Below, one piece after another: positions 51,685 through 61,437 of a stretch of 64,000 bases of DNA; position 1 is the stretch's first letter, and the number at the start of each line of letters is the position of its first letter. Location: positions 62,001-126,000 of the forward strand of contig NZ_JAENIK010000009.1 in NCBI RefSeq assembly GCF_016595465.1. Direction: 5' to 3'. The DNA is from Luteolibacter yonseiensis (lineage in GTDB: Bacteria; Verrucomicrobiota; Verrucomicrobiia; Verrucomicrobiales; Akkermansiaceae). A program made the translations under genes and the position numbers. The notes beneath the pieces are model-generated. The model made no database searches. It was not told where the DNA came from and was given only the letters and a program-made list of their open reading frames with translations.

Positions 51685-52718
51685 AGATTCCGGCCATTGT
51701 TGGTATCACAGCCTGTCTGGCCTCCATCGCGCTGGCCTCCGACGAACCACCGCTTCCGGCATGGGAAACCCGGCAGCGCGCCGAGCGCGAGGCGGACGGC
51801 TGGCTGGCGGGTGCGGTTTTGCTGACAGACGATCCGATCCCCGGAGAACCGGAAAGAGCCGCCGCGGAGGCCTTGGAAGCACCTTCGCCGGATGAGATCG
51901 CGGGGGATGCCACCGTGTTTCCCGAACTGCCGGAAAAGTTCCTGCCCGACTATTTTGCGGAGCGTCCGAAGAGTTTTCTCGTGGATCCCCAAGGCCTGCT
52001 GGCTCCCGCCGACTACCAGGACCGTCTGGGTTTCCTCAATTATCACGCCAGCGACTCGTCCATCGACCTCTTCGTCTACCTGCTGGAAAAGGATCAGGAA
52101 ATCCCGGCGGACGTCAGGGACGAGGAAATGATGGAGCGTCTTTTCAACGAGGGCCGGCCCGCGGCCGTGGTCTTCTATTATCTGGGTGCGCCACAACGGT
52201 CCGTCATCTCGTTGAGTCCGTCGCTCACCGGTTCCATCTCGACGACCGAACAGCGGCGCGCCTTGGAAAGCTCGGTCATGCAGGCGTCCGAACGCACGAT
52301 CCCTGCGGAACAGCTTGAGAAGTTCCTCGGCCAGATGTCGGTCCGCATCTATTGGATGGAGCGCATGCTTTCATCCACCCTGGACATCCGGCCGCATCCG
52401 GGCGCCGAGGGGGCGGCCATTGTTGAAAAGAAAGCGGCGGCCGCGCCCGCGCCCCATGGCAAATTCGCCTGGGTGAAGGAAGCCGCCGCGAAAGCGGCGC
52501 TGCCGGCCTCGGCACTGGCCGGGCTCCTGCTCGCGGCATTCGGATTGACCCGTTGGCTCCGGGCGCGCGCGCGTCATCGTTTCCCCGAGCTTGAGGTGGA
52601 ACCCCGCTTGGGAGGATCGCACGCGGCGGGGGTGGGTGCCGTCATTTCGTTCTCCAGCGCCTCGGTGCCACCCGCCTCCCAGCGGGATCAGATGCCGGAT
52701 TACCTGCGGCGCATGTGA
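51681..52718 (+). CDS. Envelope protein with signal peptide and C-terminal membrane helix
   Basis: The 345-residue protein has a signal peptide (about 1-20), a periplasmic region and one late membrane helix (about 275-293, A-L-A-G-L-L-L-A-A-F-G-L). A short basic and polar tail (R-A-R-A-R-H-R-F) then lies in the cytoplasm. The region about 105-235 (S-S-I-D-L-F-V-Y-L, A-A-V-V-F-Y-Y-L-G) reads like a TPM-type fold. A strong AGGAGGT ribosome-binding site lies just before the GTG start, which overlaps the upstream stop. Partner of the zinc-ribbon/TPM gene. Confidence 0.7.
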   Translation: MKIPAIVGITACLASIALASDEPPLPAWETRQRAEREADGWLAGAVLLTDDPIPGEPERAAAEALEAPSPDEIAGDATVFPELPEKFLPDYFAERPKSFLVDPQGLLAPADYQDRLGFLNYHASDSSIDLFVYLLEKDQEIPADVRDEEMMERLFNEGRPAAVVFYYLGAPQRSVISLSPSLTGSISTTEQRRALESSVMQASERTIPAEQLEKFLGQMSVRIYWMERMLSSTLDIRPHPGAEGAAIVEKKAAAAPAPHGKFAWVKEAAAKAALPASALAGLLLAAFGLTRWLRARARHRFPELEVEPRLGGSHAAGVGAVISFSSASVPPASQRDQMPDYLRRM

Positions 52719-52853
52719 CGGGGCGGTTCCGGGCTTCGGGGAAATCACTTCCGATTTTGGAACTTGTAAAAGATCTCCGGTCACATCATTTGCATGCGCC
52801 GTCATTGCCGCTTTTTCCGCATCCCTGTCATTGTTAGGAATCCCCCTCGGAGT

Positions 52854-55800
52854 ATGTTTTTCAAGCAAATCATCAGTATTGTCTCATCACTTGTCGTAAC
52901 ATCCTCCATCGCCGAGGCTACGCCGGTTCACGATGATTTCGCCAACAGCATCGGGATCACCGCACCTCTTCCCGTCTCGATCGACGGTGATAACAAGGGA
53001 GCCACGTTGGAAGCCGGCGAACCGGACCCGGGCGCGGGAGGCGGGGCTTCCGTCTGGTACCGATGGACAGCACCCTCGAACGGCGATTTCGAAATAAAGC
53101 TTTTGGACAAAGGGCCCGATGCCAACCTGAGGATTTTCACGGGCGGCTCGGTGGACTCGCTCCAGCAGCTTTCGAGAACCCGGACGAGGAGTGTCATCGC
53201 AGCCGTTTCCGGCACGACCTACCAGTTTTCCGTTCATGCGGCATTTGGACAAGAAGGGAGCTTCGGGCTGGCGATCCGTCCCATCACACCCCCGGTGAAC
53301 GATCATTTCGCCAATGGCTTTGTCATTCCTCCGGGGCTTCCCGTCACCCTGTCGGGCTCGCATGTGGATGCGACGTGGGAAACAGGCGAGGCATATCCTG
53401 TCTCACAAAAGGAAGCGTCGGTGTGGTACCGGTGGACCGCACCCGCCAGCGGCAGCTATGAAATCAGCCTTCCCCAGTGGGATTTGAAATCAACGTTTCA
53501 CGTGTTCACGGGAGACGCCCTGGACGCCCTCAAGCCGATCGCGTCGTCCGATTTCCGGGAATCCATCGCCGCCACCGCCGGCACCACCTATCATATCTCC
53601 GTCGTGGGAAAGAGCGGAGTCCAGGGGGCGTTCAAGCTGGGCATCCGGGCGAACGGTCCTCCGGCGAACGACAACTTCGCGAACCGGATCGTGATCCCGG
53701 CGGGACTGCCTGTCTCCCTTTCCGGATCGAACCTGTCCGCGACGCTGGAGACCGGCGAGCCCTATTTCATGGATAACAGGGCGTCCGTCTGGTATCAGTG
53801 GACCGCTCCTTCCACCGGAAATTTCAGAATCAACACCATTTTTCCCCATAATTCGGAACCGGTGATCCGGATCTTCACGGGGAATTCCCTGGAGTCGCTC
53901 CATCACGTGGCTTCCGCTTACAATGGACGGAGCAGCATCGCCGCCACCGCCGGCACGACCTATCAGATCGCCGTCCAGGGATTCCATGGTTATCCGACTT
54001 CGTCCGGGTATGTGGAGCTGGGTACGTTCCAACTGGAAATCCGGGAGCCGTCACCGCCGTTGAACGATCGCTTTTCCCAAGGCATCATGATTCCCCCGGG
54101 GCTTCCCGCTTCGGTGAGGGGATCGAACGTCGATGCCACGCTGGAGCCGGGGGAATTGAGCCCGGACCAGGATGGCGGGGCATCCGTTTGGTACCGCTGG
54201 GTGGCTCCCGCCAGCGGTAAATTCGTCATCAGCCTGCCATACAAGAGTTTTTCTTCCGTCCTGCATGTCTTCACCGGGAATGCGTTCAATCATCTCACCC
54301 CCGTCGTCACGACTTCCTCCAACGCCATCACCATCACGGCCACCGCGGGGACCATCTATCAGATCGCCGTTCATGGATATGGGCCGGAGCTGACGGGAGA
54401 GTTCGAGCTGGCGGTCCGCGCGGTGCTGGCGCCCGGCAACGATCACTTCGCGAACCGCTTCATGATACCGTCCGGGCTTCCCGTTTCTGTCGAGGGCTCG
54501 CAGGTGGATGGAACCCGGGAGGAGGGTGAACCGGATCCGAGCGGCGGTGGAGGGGTCTCCGTCTGGTACCGCTGGACGGCTCCCTCCAGCGGAAATTTTC
54601 AAATCAGTTTCGTGAACCACGATGTTTACGCATCACAACTCAATGTCTACACCGGGAATTCCATCAACTCCCTGAATCCGGTCGCCTCGGTTTTCACCCG
54701 AACGGTGATCAAGGCCACCGCGGGGACGGAGTACCAGTTCAGGATCGAAGGGGCCCGGTTGGGCGAGGCGGGATTCGAGCTGGCGATCCGCCAGCTCCTG
54801 CCGCCTGCGAACGACGATTTCGCCGCACGGATCGTGATACCGGAGGGACTTCCCGCCTATGTCATGGGCAGCAGCGAGGGAGCCGGCATCCAGCCGGGCG
54901 AGCTGAACCCGGAGAATGCCGTCGATGTGGCGTCTGTCTGGTACAGCTGGACCGCGCCTGCGACCGGTAACTATGAATTCAGCGTTCCACGTCTCAATGG
55001 AGTCGGCCATCCGCTGGACATCTATAGCGGGAGCACGTTGGAGACCCTCACTCCTGTCACGAGGATCACTTATTGGGGAACCATCGCAGCCACGGCCGGA
55101 ACCACCTATCAGATCGCCGCCAGTGGAAGTTATGGCGGCCAGTCTCCTTTCCAGTTCGTCATCCGCCGGAAAACCTCCCCGGTGAACGACCATTTCGCCA
55201 ATTCCATCGTAATACCCTCCTCGGTTCCGGTGGATCAGCCCGGATCGAATGTGAATTCCTCCGATGAGTCCGGCGAACCGAAGCACGGCGATTATGAAGG
55301 ATCGACCGTCTGGTATCGTTGGACCGCCCCTGCCGCGGGAGTTTACAAGATCGGTGTGGCGGATGGCGATCTGGACCTCGCGCTCGATGTCTATACGGGC
55401 AGCTTGCTGAGGTCGCTGACTCCGGTGGTATCGAACGCGTCACAAAAACCGTTCATCGCCACCGCGGGCACCACCTACCAGATCGCATTGTACGGAGTGG
55501 GCGGCGACCAGGGTGCGTTCCAGCTTGAGATACGCCAGGCGGCTCCGCCCAAGAACGACTTGTTCGCAAATGGAACCGTGATCCCCGCCGCGCTCCCGGC
55601 CTTCGAGATCGGAACGAACGTGGTGGCGGCCTTGGAAACGGGCGAACCGGCGTCTTCCGGTGGCAAGGCGTCGGTCTGGTATCAATGGAAACCCACTTCC
55701 AGCGGCAGTTTCGAAATCAGGGTGCCTGTGAGCGGCTTCTATCCGATCCTTCGTGTGTTCACCGGAAACGCGGTGAACACTCTGGCCTCCGTGGCGTCCG

Positions 55801-57140
55801 GCAACCGCACGGTCACGATCAACGCCATCGCGGGAACGAACTATCGCATCGCCGTTCTCGGAGACGAAGGCGGCCAGGGCGAATTCCAATTGCAGATACG
55901 GGCGGCGCTCCTTCCCCCGGCGAACGACCAGTTTGCCAACAGGATCGCCATTCCCACCGGAGTGCCGGTCTTTTTCTCCGGGACAAATGTGGCGGCGACC
56001 ATGGAAGCGGGCGAGCCCGATCCTGGCACCGGAAACGTGTCGTCGGTTTGGTACCGCTGGACGGCTCCGAAGAGCGGGAGTTACGAAATCCAGAGCATCC
56101 GCGGCGATTTCGACACGTATCTGCGCATTTTCACAGGGACATCGGTGGGCGGCCTGAGCCCCGTCGCTTCAGGCTCGCTGCGGAAATCCTTCAACGCCAT
56201 CGCCGGCACCACCTACCAGATCTCGGTGCATGGGAGTTATGGAGGGAAAGGACTGTTCAATCTGGAAATCCACGAGAATGTGGCGAGGCCCGGGAACGAT
56301 GATTTCTCCGCCAGGACCGCCCTGTCTGAATCGAATGTCACCACGAACGGCTCCAACCAGAACGCGACACTCGAATCCGGCGAGCCGAATCTTCATCAAA
56401 ACGGCGGCGCATCCATCTGGTACAGTTGGAGACCGCCGGTGAGCGGCTATTTCAGGATCTCAACCCACGGCAGCGGTTTCGATACCATCCTCCAGGTGTT
56501 CACCGGAAGTTATGTCGCCCAGTTGCAGGCCGTCGCCTCCAATGACAATGCCTCGGATGTGATCAACACCAGCGAACTCGAATTTTACGCCCGTGCGAAC
56601 GTCAGGTATAACATCGCCGTTCTCGGATACCGCGGAGCCCGGGGAAATTCCGTTCTGAATATCGAGCCATCGGCTCTCGGGGCTCTCCAGCAATGGTCGA
56701 TGTCGTATGGCTTGGATGGTCCATACCTGATCCCAAGCGCCTCTCCCCGGCAGGATGGAATTTCGAATCTGTTGAAATTCGCGTTCAACATGGACCCGAC
56801 GGTCGCTTCGTCAGGCGCGTCAAGCCAGCTTCAGCCGGGCGAGGGAACGAGCGGGCTTCCTGCCATCAGGCGTGTTTCGGGCGGGCTCAGGATCGATTAC
56901 CTGCGCCGGAAGGATTCGCCGGGATTGAAATACCGTCCGCAGTTCTCGTCCACCCTCGGTGAGGATGATGGCGAGGGTGGATGGTCGGATGCCAGGGAAC
57001 AGGACCAGCAGGTCCAGAATGTGAACTCCTATTTGGAAAGGGTGATCGTCCAAGATCCGGACTCTGGCGCGAACGCTGGCGCGGACGCTGGCGAAACGAG
57101 GTTCGGACGCGTCGTCGTCGAGCTGGAGCCTGCCCGATAA
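52854..57140 (+). CDS. Secreted 1428-aa protein with ten PPC-like tandem repeats
   Basis: After a signal peptide (about residues 1-23, ending A-E-A), ten repeats of about 125 residues run from residue 26 to about 1270. Each opens with N-D-x-F-A-N, has a G-S-N-x-x-A-T-x-E-x-G-E-P segment, A-S-V-W-Y-R-W-T-A-P, an F-T-G-type strand and A-T-A-G-T-T-Y-Q-I-A-V. This resembles the PPC (bacterial pre-peptidase C-terminal) beta-sandwich. The C-terminus (about 1285-1428) has D-G-I-S-N-L-L-K-F-A-F-N-M-D-P, a tail seen in many verrucomicrobial secreted proteins. No enzyme domain is present. Adhesion or matrix role inferred. Confidence 0.8.
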   Translation: MFFKQIISIVSSLVVTSSIAEATPVHDDFANSIGITAPLPVSIDGDNKGATLEAGEPDPGAGGGASVWYRWTAPSNGDFEIKLLDKGPDANLRIFTGGSVDSLQQLSRTRTRSVIAAVSGTTYQFSVHAAFGQEGSFGLAIRPITPPVNDHFANGFVIPPGLPVTLSGSHVDATWETGEAYPVSQKEASVWYRWTAPASGSYEISLPQWDLKSTFHVFTGDALDALKPIASSDFRESIAATAGTTYHISVVGKSGVQGAFKLGIRANGPPANDNFANRIVIPAGLPVSLSGSNLSATLETGEPYFMDNRASVWYQWTAPSTGNFRINTIFPHNSEPVIRIFTGNSLESLHHVASAYNGRSSIAATAGTTYQIAVQGFHGYPTSSGYVELGTFQLEIREPSPPLNDRFSQGIMIPPGLPASVRGSNVDATLEPGELSPDQDGGASVWYRWVAPASGKFVISLPYKSFSSVLHVFTGNAFNHLTPVVTTSSNAITITATAGTIYQIAVHGYGPELTGEFELAVRAVLAPGNDHFANRFMIPSGLPVSVEGSQVDGTREEGEPDPSGGGGVSVWYRWTAPSSGNFQISFVNHDVYASQLNVYTGNSINSLNPVASVFTRTVIKATAGTEYQFRIEGARLGEAGFELAIRQLLPPANDDFAARIVIPEGLPAYVMGSSEGAGIQPGELNPENAVDVASVWYSWTAPATGNYEFSVPRLNGVGHPLDIYSGSTLETLTPVTRITYWGTIAATAGTTYQIAASGSYGGQSPFQFVIRRKTSPVNDHFANSIVIPSSVPVDQPGSNVNSSDESGEPKHGDYEGSTVWYRWTAPAAGVYKIGVADGDLDLALDVYTGSLLRSLTPVVSNASQKPFIATAGTTYQIALYGVGGDQGAFQLEIRQAAPPKNDLFANGTVIPAALPAFEIGTNVVAALETGEPASSGGKASVWYQWKPTSSGSFEIRVPVSGFYPILRVFTGNAVNTLASVASGNRTVTINAIAGTNYRIAVLGDEGGQGEFQLQIRAALLPPANDQFANRIAIPTGVPVFFSGTNVAATMEAGEPDPGTGNVSSVWYRWTAPKSGSYEIQSIRGDFDTYLRIFTGTSVGGLSPVASGSLRKSFNAIAGTTYQISVHGSYGGKGLFNLEIHENVARPGNDDFSARTALSESNVTTNGSNQNATLESGEPNLHQNGGASIWYSWRPPVSGYFRISTHGSGFDTILQVFTGSYVAQLQAVASNDNASDVINTSELEFYARANVRYNIAVLGYRGARGNSVLNIEPSALGALQQWSMSYGLDGPYLIPSASPRQDGISNLLKFAFNMDPTVASSGASSQLQPGEGTSGLPAIRRVSGGLRIDYLRRKDSPGLKYRPQFSSTLGEDDGEGGWSDAREQDQQVQNVNSYLERVIVQDPDSGANAGADAGETRFGRVVVELEPAR

Positions 57141-57173
57141 ACCCCACGAAATCCCGTTGGAATCCGATCGACT

Positions 57174-57635
57174 TCAATAGTCCGCGGGGTCCGCACGGTG
57201 CATGACGATCTGGTAGCCGTCGCGCTTGAAGATCACCCCCTTGGAGGTGGTGTCCAACTGCCAGTCGGCCTTGGCCACCGCCTTGTTGGAGCCTTCGGCG
57301 TAGGTGTTGCCGATCATGATGTTCCCTTGTTTTGGGAAATACTGCCACACCATGATGCGGACGCGGACTTTCGGATTCTCGCGGAGGGAAACGGCGACCT
57401 TGCCGCTCATGGTCCCGCTGGTGATGCCTTTGCCGAAATCAAGGAACCATTCCTGATCGGTGCCCATCGGGAAGATCGGGTCCGTGCTGGAAGCGATCTT
57501 GTAGATGCCCTTGAACTGGCCGGACGAGGAATCCGGGATGTCGGCGTGGGAGAGCGGGGCCACAAGGAACATCGCGGCCACGGTTGGGATGGTGGAGAGT
57601 TTTCCGAAAGAGCGAAGGAGAGTTTGTGTGTCCAT
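57174..57635 (-). CDS. Secreted hypothetical protein, 153 aa
   Basis: A long signal peptide (about residues 1-31, ending S-H-A) precedes a compact beta-rich domain (G-Q-F-K-G-I-Y-K-I-A, G-T-M-S-G-K-V-A-V-S-L, V-R-V-R-I-M-V-W-Q-Y-F) of about 120 residues. The pattern of alternating hydrophobic residues fits a small barrel or sandwich. No family is recognised. It is convergent with the PPC-repeat gene (33 nt between stops). Confidence 0.65.
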   Translation of the reverse strand: MDTQTLLRSFGKLSTIPTVAAMFLVAPLSHADIPDSSSGQFKGIYKIASSTDPIFPMGTDQEWFLDFGKGITSGTMSGKVAVSLRENPKVRVRIMVWQYFPKQGNIMIGNTYAEGSNKAVAKADWQLDTTSKGVIFKRDGYQIVMHRADPADY

Positions 57636-57789
57636 GCCTCCTTCCTAGCGGGTGGCGTGCCCGCGTCGGAAAGCCATGATAATCAATGGTGGATTGGCCG
57701 TGCGACTTAGAGAAAAGCGCATCATGCACGATTATCCGGCTCAATTTGCTCTATCTTGGACGCAAACTCGTTGTCTATCCTCACCCTCG

Positions 57790-58689
57790 TCAAAGACGGT
57801 CGATAATGATTTTTTGGGTGATCTCCACAGGGCCCTCGATATGGGCGGTGACGTCGGGAGCAGGTGTCGCGTCGATGCTGATGTTGCCCGAAGTGACCGT
57901 CCGCAGGTCGCTTAGATCCCCCAATGAGCGATGTGTCGTCACCGTTCCGCGGAGCCGCATGTTCATCTGCCTCTCGTCGGACTTGCTCGCGAGGTCGACT
58001 TCAGCCTTGAGCACCGCGCAGCGGATGCCTTGGTAGTCTTCGATCCCCGTGAACTCCATGGCATAAGTTCCGGTCATATCGTCCAAGATGGCGAAACTTC
58101 CTATTTTTGTGGGATCGACGTCCCATTTGTCGCCCACCTTGCGGGGGTTGTCTCCGTAAAGTTCGACATCAACCTCACGATTGAGGAAGTCCGCCATTTT
58201 TTCAATTTCCGGCACCCATTCCAGTTCGGGAGTTCCGGTTTCGAGTGCCGCGACCCATTTGCCGTCTTTCTTTTCAACGAGGATGGGCCGGCCTTCGAGC
58301 GGAACAGGTTTGACGGGTTCGGGAAACTCCCTGTCGCCGAACACCGTTTTTCCCGTGATCTTCCGGCTGACCAGCATGCGGCGGATTTTTGTGTCCGAGA
58401 GAAATTCGAAAGTTCCCCGGGCCTCGATGCCATGGAAGTAGACACCCTTCGATTCGCGTCCATCCGTATGAGAAAGTATTGTGGCATTGTCGATCGTCAG
58501 GATGCCTTCCGTTTTGCCTCTGGTGCCGGCGGGAGGGATGTGGCCGCGTTTCGCGAGGATGAAACCGGTTTCCGAAGGGGGGGCGGAGGGCGTGTCGGCG
58601 GCGGTGCCGGGTGGCACCGGTTCCTTGCGCTTGCAGGAAATCGAGAGCAACGGAAGGACGATGAGGAGCGGGAGAATCCTGGGAATCAT
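57790..58689 (-). CDS. Lipoprotein, first of three tandem paralogs
   Basis: The 299-residue product has a lipobox (L-L-S-I-S-C, Cys19), then A-K-R-G-H-I-P-P-A-G and the strongly shared segment Y-G-D-N-P-R-K-V-G-D-K-W-D-V-D-P-T-K-I-G near residues 195-215. The mature part is predicted beta-rich with no known domain. It is homologous over its whole length to the two genes upstream on the same strand (58739 and 59732). Function unknown; a lipid-anchored periplasmic role is inferred from the lipobox. Confidence 0.72.
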   Translation of the reverse strand: MIPRILPLLIVLPLLSISCKRKEPVPPGTAADTPSAPPSETGFILAKRGHIPPAGTRGKTEGILTIDNATILSHTDGRESKGVYFHGIEARGTFEFLSDTKIRRMLVSRKITGKTVFGDREFPEPVKPVPLEGRPILVEKKDGKWVAALETGTPELEWVPEIEKMADFLNREVDVELYGDNPRKVGDKWDVDPTKIGSFAILDDMTGTYAMEFTGIEDYQGIRCAVLKAEVDLASKSDERQMNMRLRGTVTTHRSLGDLSDLRTVTSGNISIDATPAPDVTAHIEGPVEITQKIIIDRL

Positions 58690-58738
58690 GATACCTGTCG
58701 GAAACCGGGGGGAGGAGGAATGGGATCTTGCCCGTTTC

Positions 58739-59653
58739 TCAAGGGCGGGTGACGGTCACCTTCTGGGTGAGTCTGATCGGCCCCTCCATATGCATCGAAA
58801 AGCCGGGGGCGGGTGCTCCGTCGAGGTCGACCGAGCCGCTGGTGACGACCTGGAGATCGGTCATGTCTTTCAGCGAGCGATGGGTCATGACATCGCCGCG
58901 GATCCGCATTTTCATGCTTCCGCGACCCTTGCTGGCGGTTGTTCCCTTCAGATCGATCTTCGCTTTCAACACCGCGCAGGGAGTGCCTTGGTAATCCTCG
59001 ACGCGCACGAATTCGACCGAGTAGGTTCCGGTCAAATTTTCCGCCTCGCCGAAGGAGCCGATCTTGGTGGGATCGACCTCCCATTTGTCTCCAATCTTCC
59101 GTGGCGCTTCGCCATAGGTTTCGGCATCGGATTCGTTGTTGAGCGGTTTGGCCATCTTCTCGATGGCCGTTAGCTGTGCTTCTGTCGGGCTGCTGCCGTC
59201 TTCAAGGGCGGCGGTCCATTTGCCGTCGGTCTTGGACAACAACACCGTGCTTCCCTCAAGCGGATCGGAAGAGTCGGGAATCGGTTGGTCCATTCCGTTG
59301 ATCGTCATCTTCCCGGAGATCTTCTTGCTGACGACGGTGCGGCGGATTTTTTCGCCAGGGAGGAATTCGAGTGTTTCGCTTCCTTTTGTGGATTGGTTGA
59401 CCTTGCCCTGCATTTGTTGGCCACCGGCATCGATCTGCACGTTCGCATCCTCCATTGCTATGGAAAGTTCCATTCCGGTCTTGGTGCCCGCGGGCGGGAG
59501 GTAGCCCCGCTTGGCAAGAATCACCGGAGCATCGGCCGGAACGACCGCGGCGACGTTTTCCGCGGAGGATGGCGCGGATTTCTTCTCGCAGGAGGTAACG
59601 AGCAGGGGGAGGGTGATGAAGAGCGGAAGGGTTTTACAAGCGATGGTTTTCAT
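58739..59653 (-). CDS. Lipoprotein, second of three tandem paralogs
   Basis: The 304-residue protein has a lipobox at L-L-V-T-S-C, then A-K-R-G-Y-L-P-P-A-G and Y-G-E-A-P-R-K-I-G-D-K-W-E-V-D-P-T. These match the first paralog, and the conserved P-T-K-I-G-S-F is identical. The gene is 49 nt from the previous paralog and shares its orientation. Divergence among the three is large enough that the duplications are probably old. The common N-terminal A-K-R-G-x-x-P-P-A-G motif may serve in sorting or partner binding. No catalytic residues were identified. Confidence 0.72.
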   Translation of the reverse strand: MKTIACKTLPLFITLPLLVTSCEKKSAPSSAENVAAVVPADAPVILAKRGYLPPAGTKTGMELSIAMEDANVQIDAGGQQMQGKVNQSTKGSETLEFLPGEKIRRTVVSKKISGKMTINGMDQPIPDSSDPLEGSTVLLSKTDGKWTAALEDGSSPTEAQLTAIEKMAKPLNNESDAETYGEAPRKIGDKWEVDPTKIGSFGEAENLTGTYSVEFVRVEDYQGTPCAVLKAKIDLKGTTASKGRGSMKMRIRGDVMTHRSLKDMTDLQVVTSGSVDLDGAPAPGFSMHMEGPIRLTQKVTVTRP

Positions 59654-59731
59654 TTTCGGGATTGCGGTAAACTGAGGGGGCCATGTGGCGGGGTCGATGA
59701 TAAAAAAGCAGATGGGGAACGCCCGTTGTCT

Positions 59732-60625
59732 TCAGGGAGGGGTCACCGTGGTTTGATCCATGATATAAGTGGTCCCTTCGACATGCAGGGTGGTTCCCGG
59801 AGCGGTGGTGCTGTCGAGCGTCACGATGCCCGAGAAGCTCGATTGGAGGTCGAGCATGTCCTTCAGCGAGCGGAGGATCGTCACATCGCCACGGAAGCGC
59901 ATCCGGACGGACTGCCCGCTGAATTCACCGCCTTCGCCTTTGAGGTCGATCACCGCCCTGAGCATGGCGCATGGGGTGCCGCGGAAGTCTTCAATCCGCA
60001 CGAACTCCATCGACTGGCTGCCGGAGAGATTCCTCACCTCGCCGAGGATTTTGCTTCTGGTGGGATGGACGTCCCATTTTTCCCCCACCTTGCGCGGCGT
60101 TTCACCGTAGGTTTCCACATCGGATTCAAGATTGAATGCCTCCGCGATATCATTGATGAAGCGTCTCGCTTGGAGGTCTGCGGTACCGGTTTCCATCGAC
60201 GCCATCCATACACCGTCCTTTTTTTCGATGATGACCGGCTTGCCATCAAGGCGGAAATCCGACACCGAATCCGGAACCGTCCGGGTGGTTCCGCCGATGA
60301 CGGCCCTGCCTGTCTTCAGCCTGCTGGCGATGCGGCGGACTTTGGTATCGGAAATGAATTCGAGATCCTCCGTGTCGGTGCTGATGTTGCTGGTGATGCC
60401 CAACGTCCGTTTGCCACCCGCCTCCACCCGGAGAACGCTGTCGTTCATGACAATGGTCAGTTCCCTCCGGATCCTGCTGCCGGCGGGCGGGATGTAGCCG
60501 CGTTTGGCGAGGGCGACGGAGATTTCAGCCGGAGTTCTGGTGACGGGTGCGGCCGGATTCTTGCGGTCGCAGGAAATCAAGAGCAGGGGGAGAGCGATGA
60601 AAAAAGGGAGGACTCTGGGAATCAT
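59732..60625 (-). CDS. Lipoprotein, third of three tandem paralogs
   Basis: The 297-residue product starts M-I-P-R-V-L-P-F-F-I-A-L-P-L-L-L-I-S-C with a lipobox. It has A-K-R-G-Y-I-P-P-A-G and Y-G-E-T-P-R-K-V-G-E-K-W-D-V, as in the others. Its N-terminal signal is almost identical to that of the paralog at 57790 (M-I-P-R-I-L-P). The frame runs on to 61075, but that would cover the divergent methyltransferase gene; ATG 60625 is chosen. As the gene furthest upstream, it probably leads the three-gene transcript. Confidence 0.72.
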   Translation of the reverse strand: MIPRVLPFFIALPLLLISCDRKNPAAPVTRTPAEISVALAKRGYIPPAGSRIRRELTIVMNDSVLRVEAGGKRTLGITSNISTDTEDLEFISDTKVRRIASRLKTGRAVIGGTTRTVPDSVSDFRLDGKPVIIEKKDGVWMASMETGTADLQARRFINDIAEAFNLESDVETYGETPRKVGEKWDVHPTRSKILGEVRNLSGSQSMEFVRIEDFRGTPCAMLRAVIDLKGEGGEFSGQSVRMRFRGDVTILRSLKDMLDLQSSFSGIVTLDSTTAPGTTLHVEGTTYIMDQTTVTPP

Positions 60626-60771
60626 GGTGTCTAACGGAAGCATGGGGACGTGTCCGGAACAGGTCGATGACAAACGCGGCCTGGGAGCTCTTCCGGGGTT
60701 GTGAAGCTTCGAACGGCGGGGCGGTCGTGAAATGCTTTGCAAGGGTGGGACGGCGGCGGGAAGATCCGGGC

Positions 60772-61371
60772 ATGACGGATTGGGAGAATCGCTATCAGGC
60801 GGGGGACATGCCATGGGAAAAAGGCCGGGCGGCACCGCCGCTGCTGGAGTTGTTGGAGAAATCCGAGCCGGGGATGTGGGGACCCGGACCGGTCCTGGTG
60901 CCGGGCTGCGGCTACGGACATGATGTCCGGGCGCTGGGGGGGCTGGGGGTTCCGGTGGTCGGGCTGGATCTGTCGGAGACGGCGGTGGCGAGGGCGCGTG
61001 AATTTTCCCCGGCGGCATGTGGGACCTACGAGACGGGCGATTTCCTCGATCCCGCATGGCGCGAGGGAAAAACATTCTCGGCGATCTGGGAGCACACGTG
61101 TTTCTGTGCGATCGACCCTGCGGACCGGGGACGCTACGCGGCGGCGGTGGCCGGCTGCCTGCCTGCCGGTGGCCTGCTGGCGGGGGTGTTTTTCCTCAAC
61201 CCCTTCGATGCGGGCGAGGATGCCTCCGGTCCGCCGTTCGGCACGACACTGGCGGAGCTGGACGAATGGTTTTCCCCACACTTCGAGCGCATCGGCGGCT
61301 GGGTGCCGGAGCGGGCGTATCCCGGCCGCGAGGGGCGGGAATGGGTCGGGCTGTTTCGGAAAAGAGCCTGA
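60772..61371 (+). CDS. SAM-dependent methyltransferase (TPMT-like)
   Basis: The 199-residue protein shows the thiopurine-methyltransferase-type pattern: W-E-N-R-Y-Q-A-G-D-M-P-W-E-K-G near the start, motif I V-L-V-P-G-C-G-Y-G-H-D-V and G-L-D-L-S-E-T-A. The later W-E-H-T-C-F-C-A-I-D-P segment is typical of this family. Members methylate sulfur, selenium, tellurium or thiocyanate-type small molecules. Substrate unknown. Divergent from the lipoprotein cluster. ATG 60772 is chosen as the in-frame start at the domain edge. Confidence 0.82.
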   Translation: MTDWENRYQAGDMPWEKGRAAPPLLELLEKSEPGMWGPGPVLVPGCGYGHDVRALGGLGVPVVGLDLSETAVARAREFSPAACGTYETGDFLDPAWREGKTFSAIWEHTCFCAIDPADRGRYAAAVAGCLPAGGLLAGVFFLNPFDAGEDASGPPFGTTLAELDEWFSPHFERIGGWVPERAYPGREGREWVGLFRKRA

Positions 61372-61437
61372 GCTTTGGAATCAGTCCAAGGTTGCGGGAA
61401 GCCAGGGATGCGGATAGGATGCCGTCACCCGAACCCG

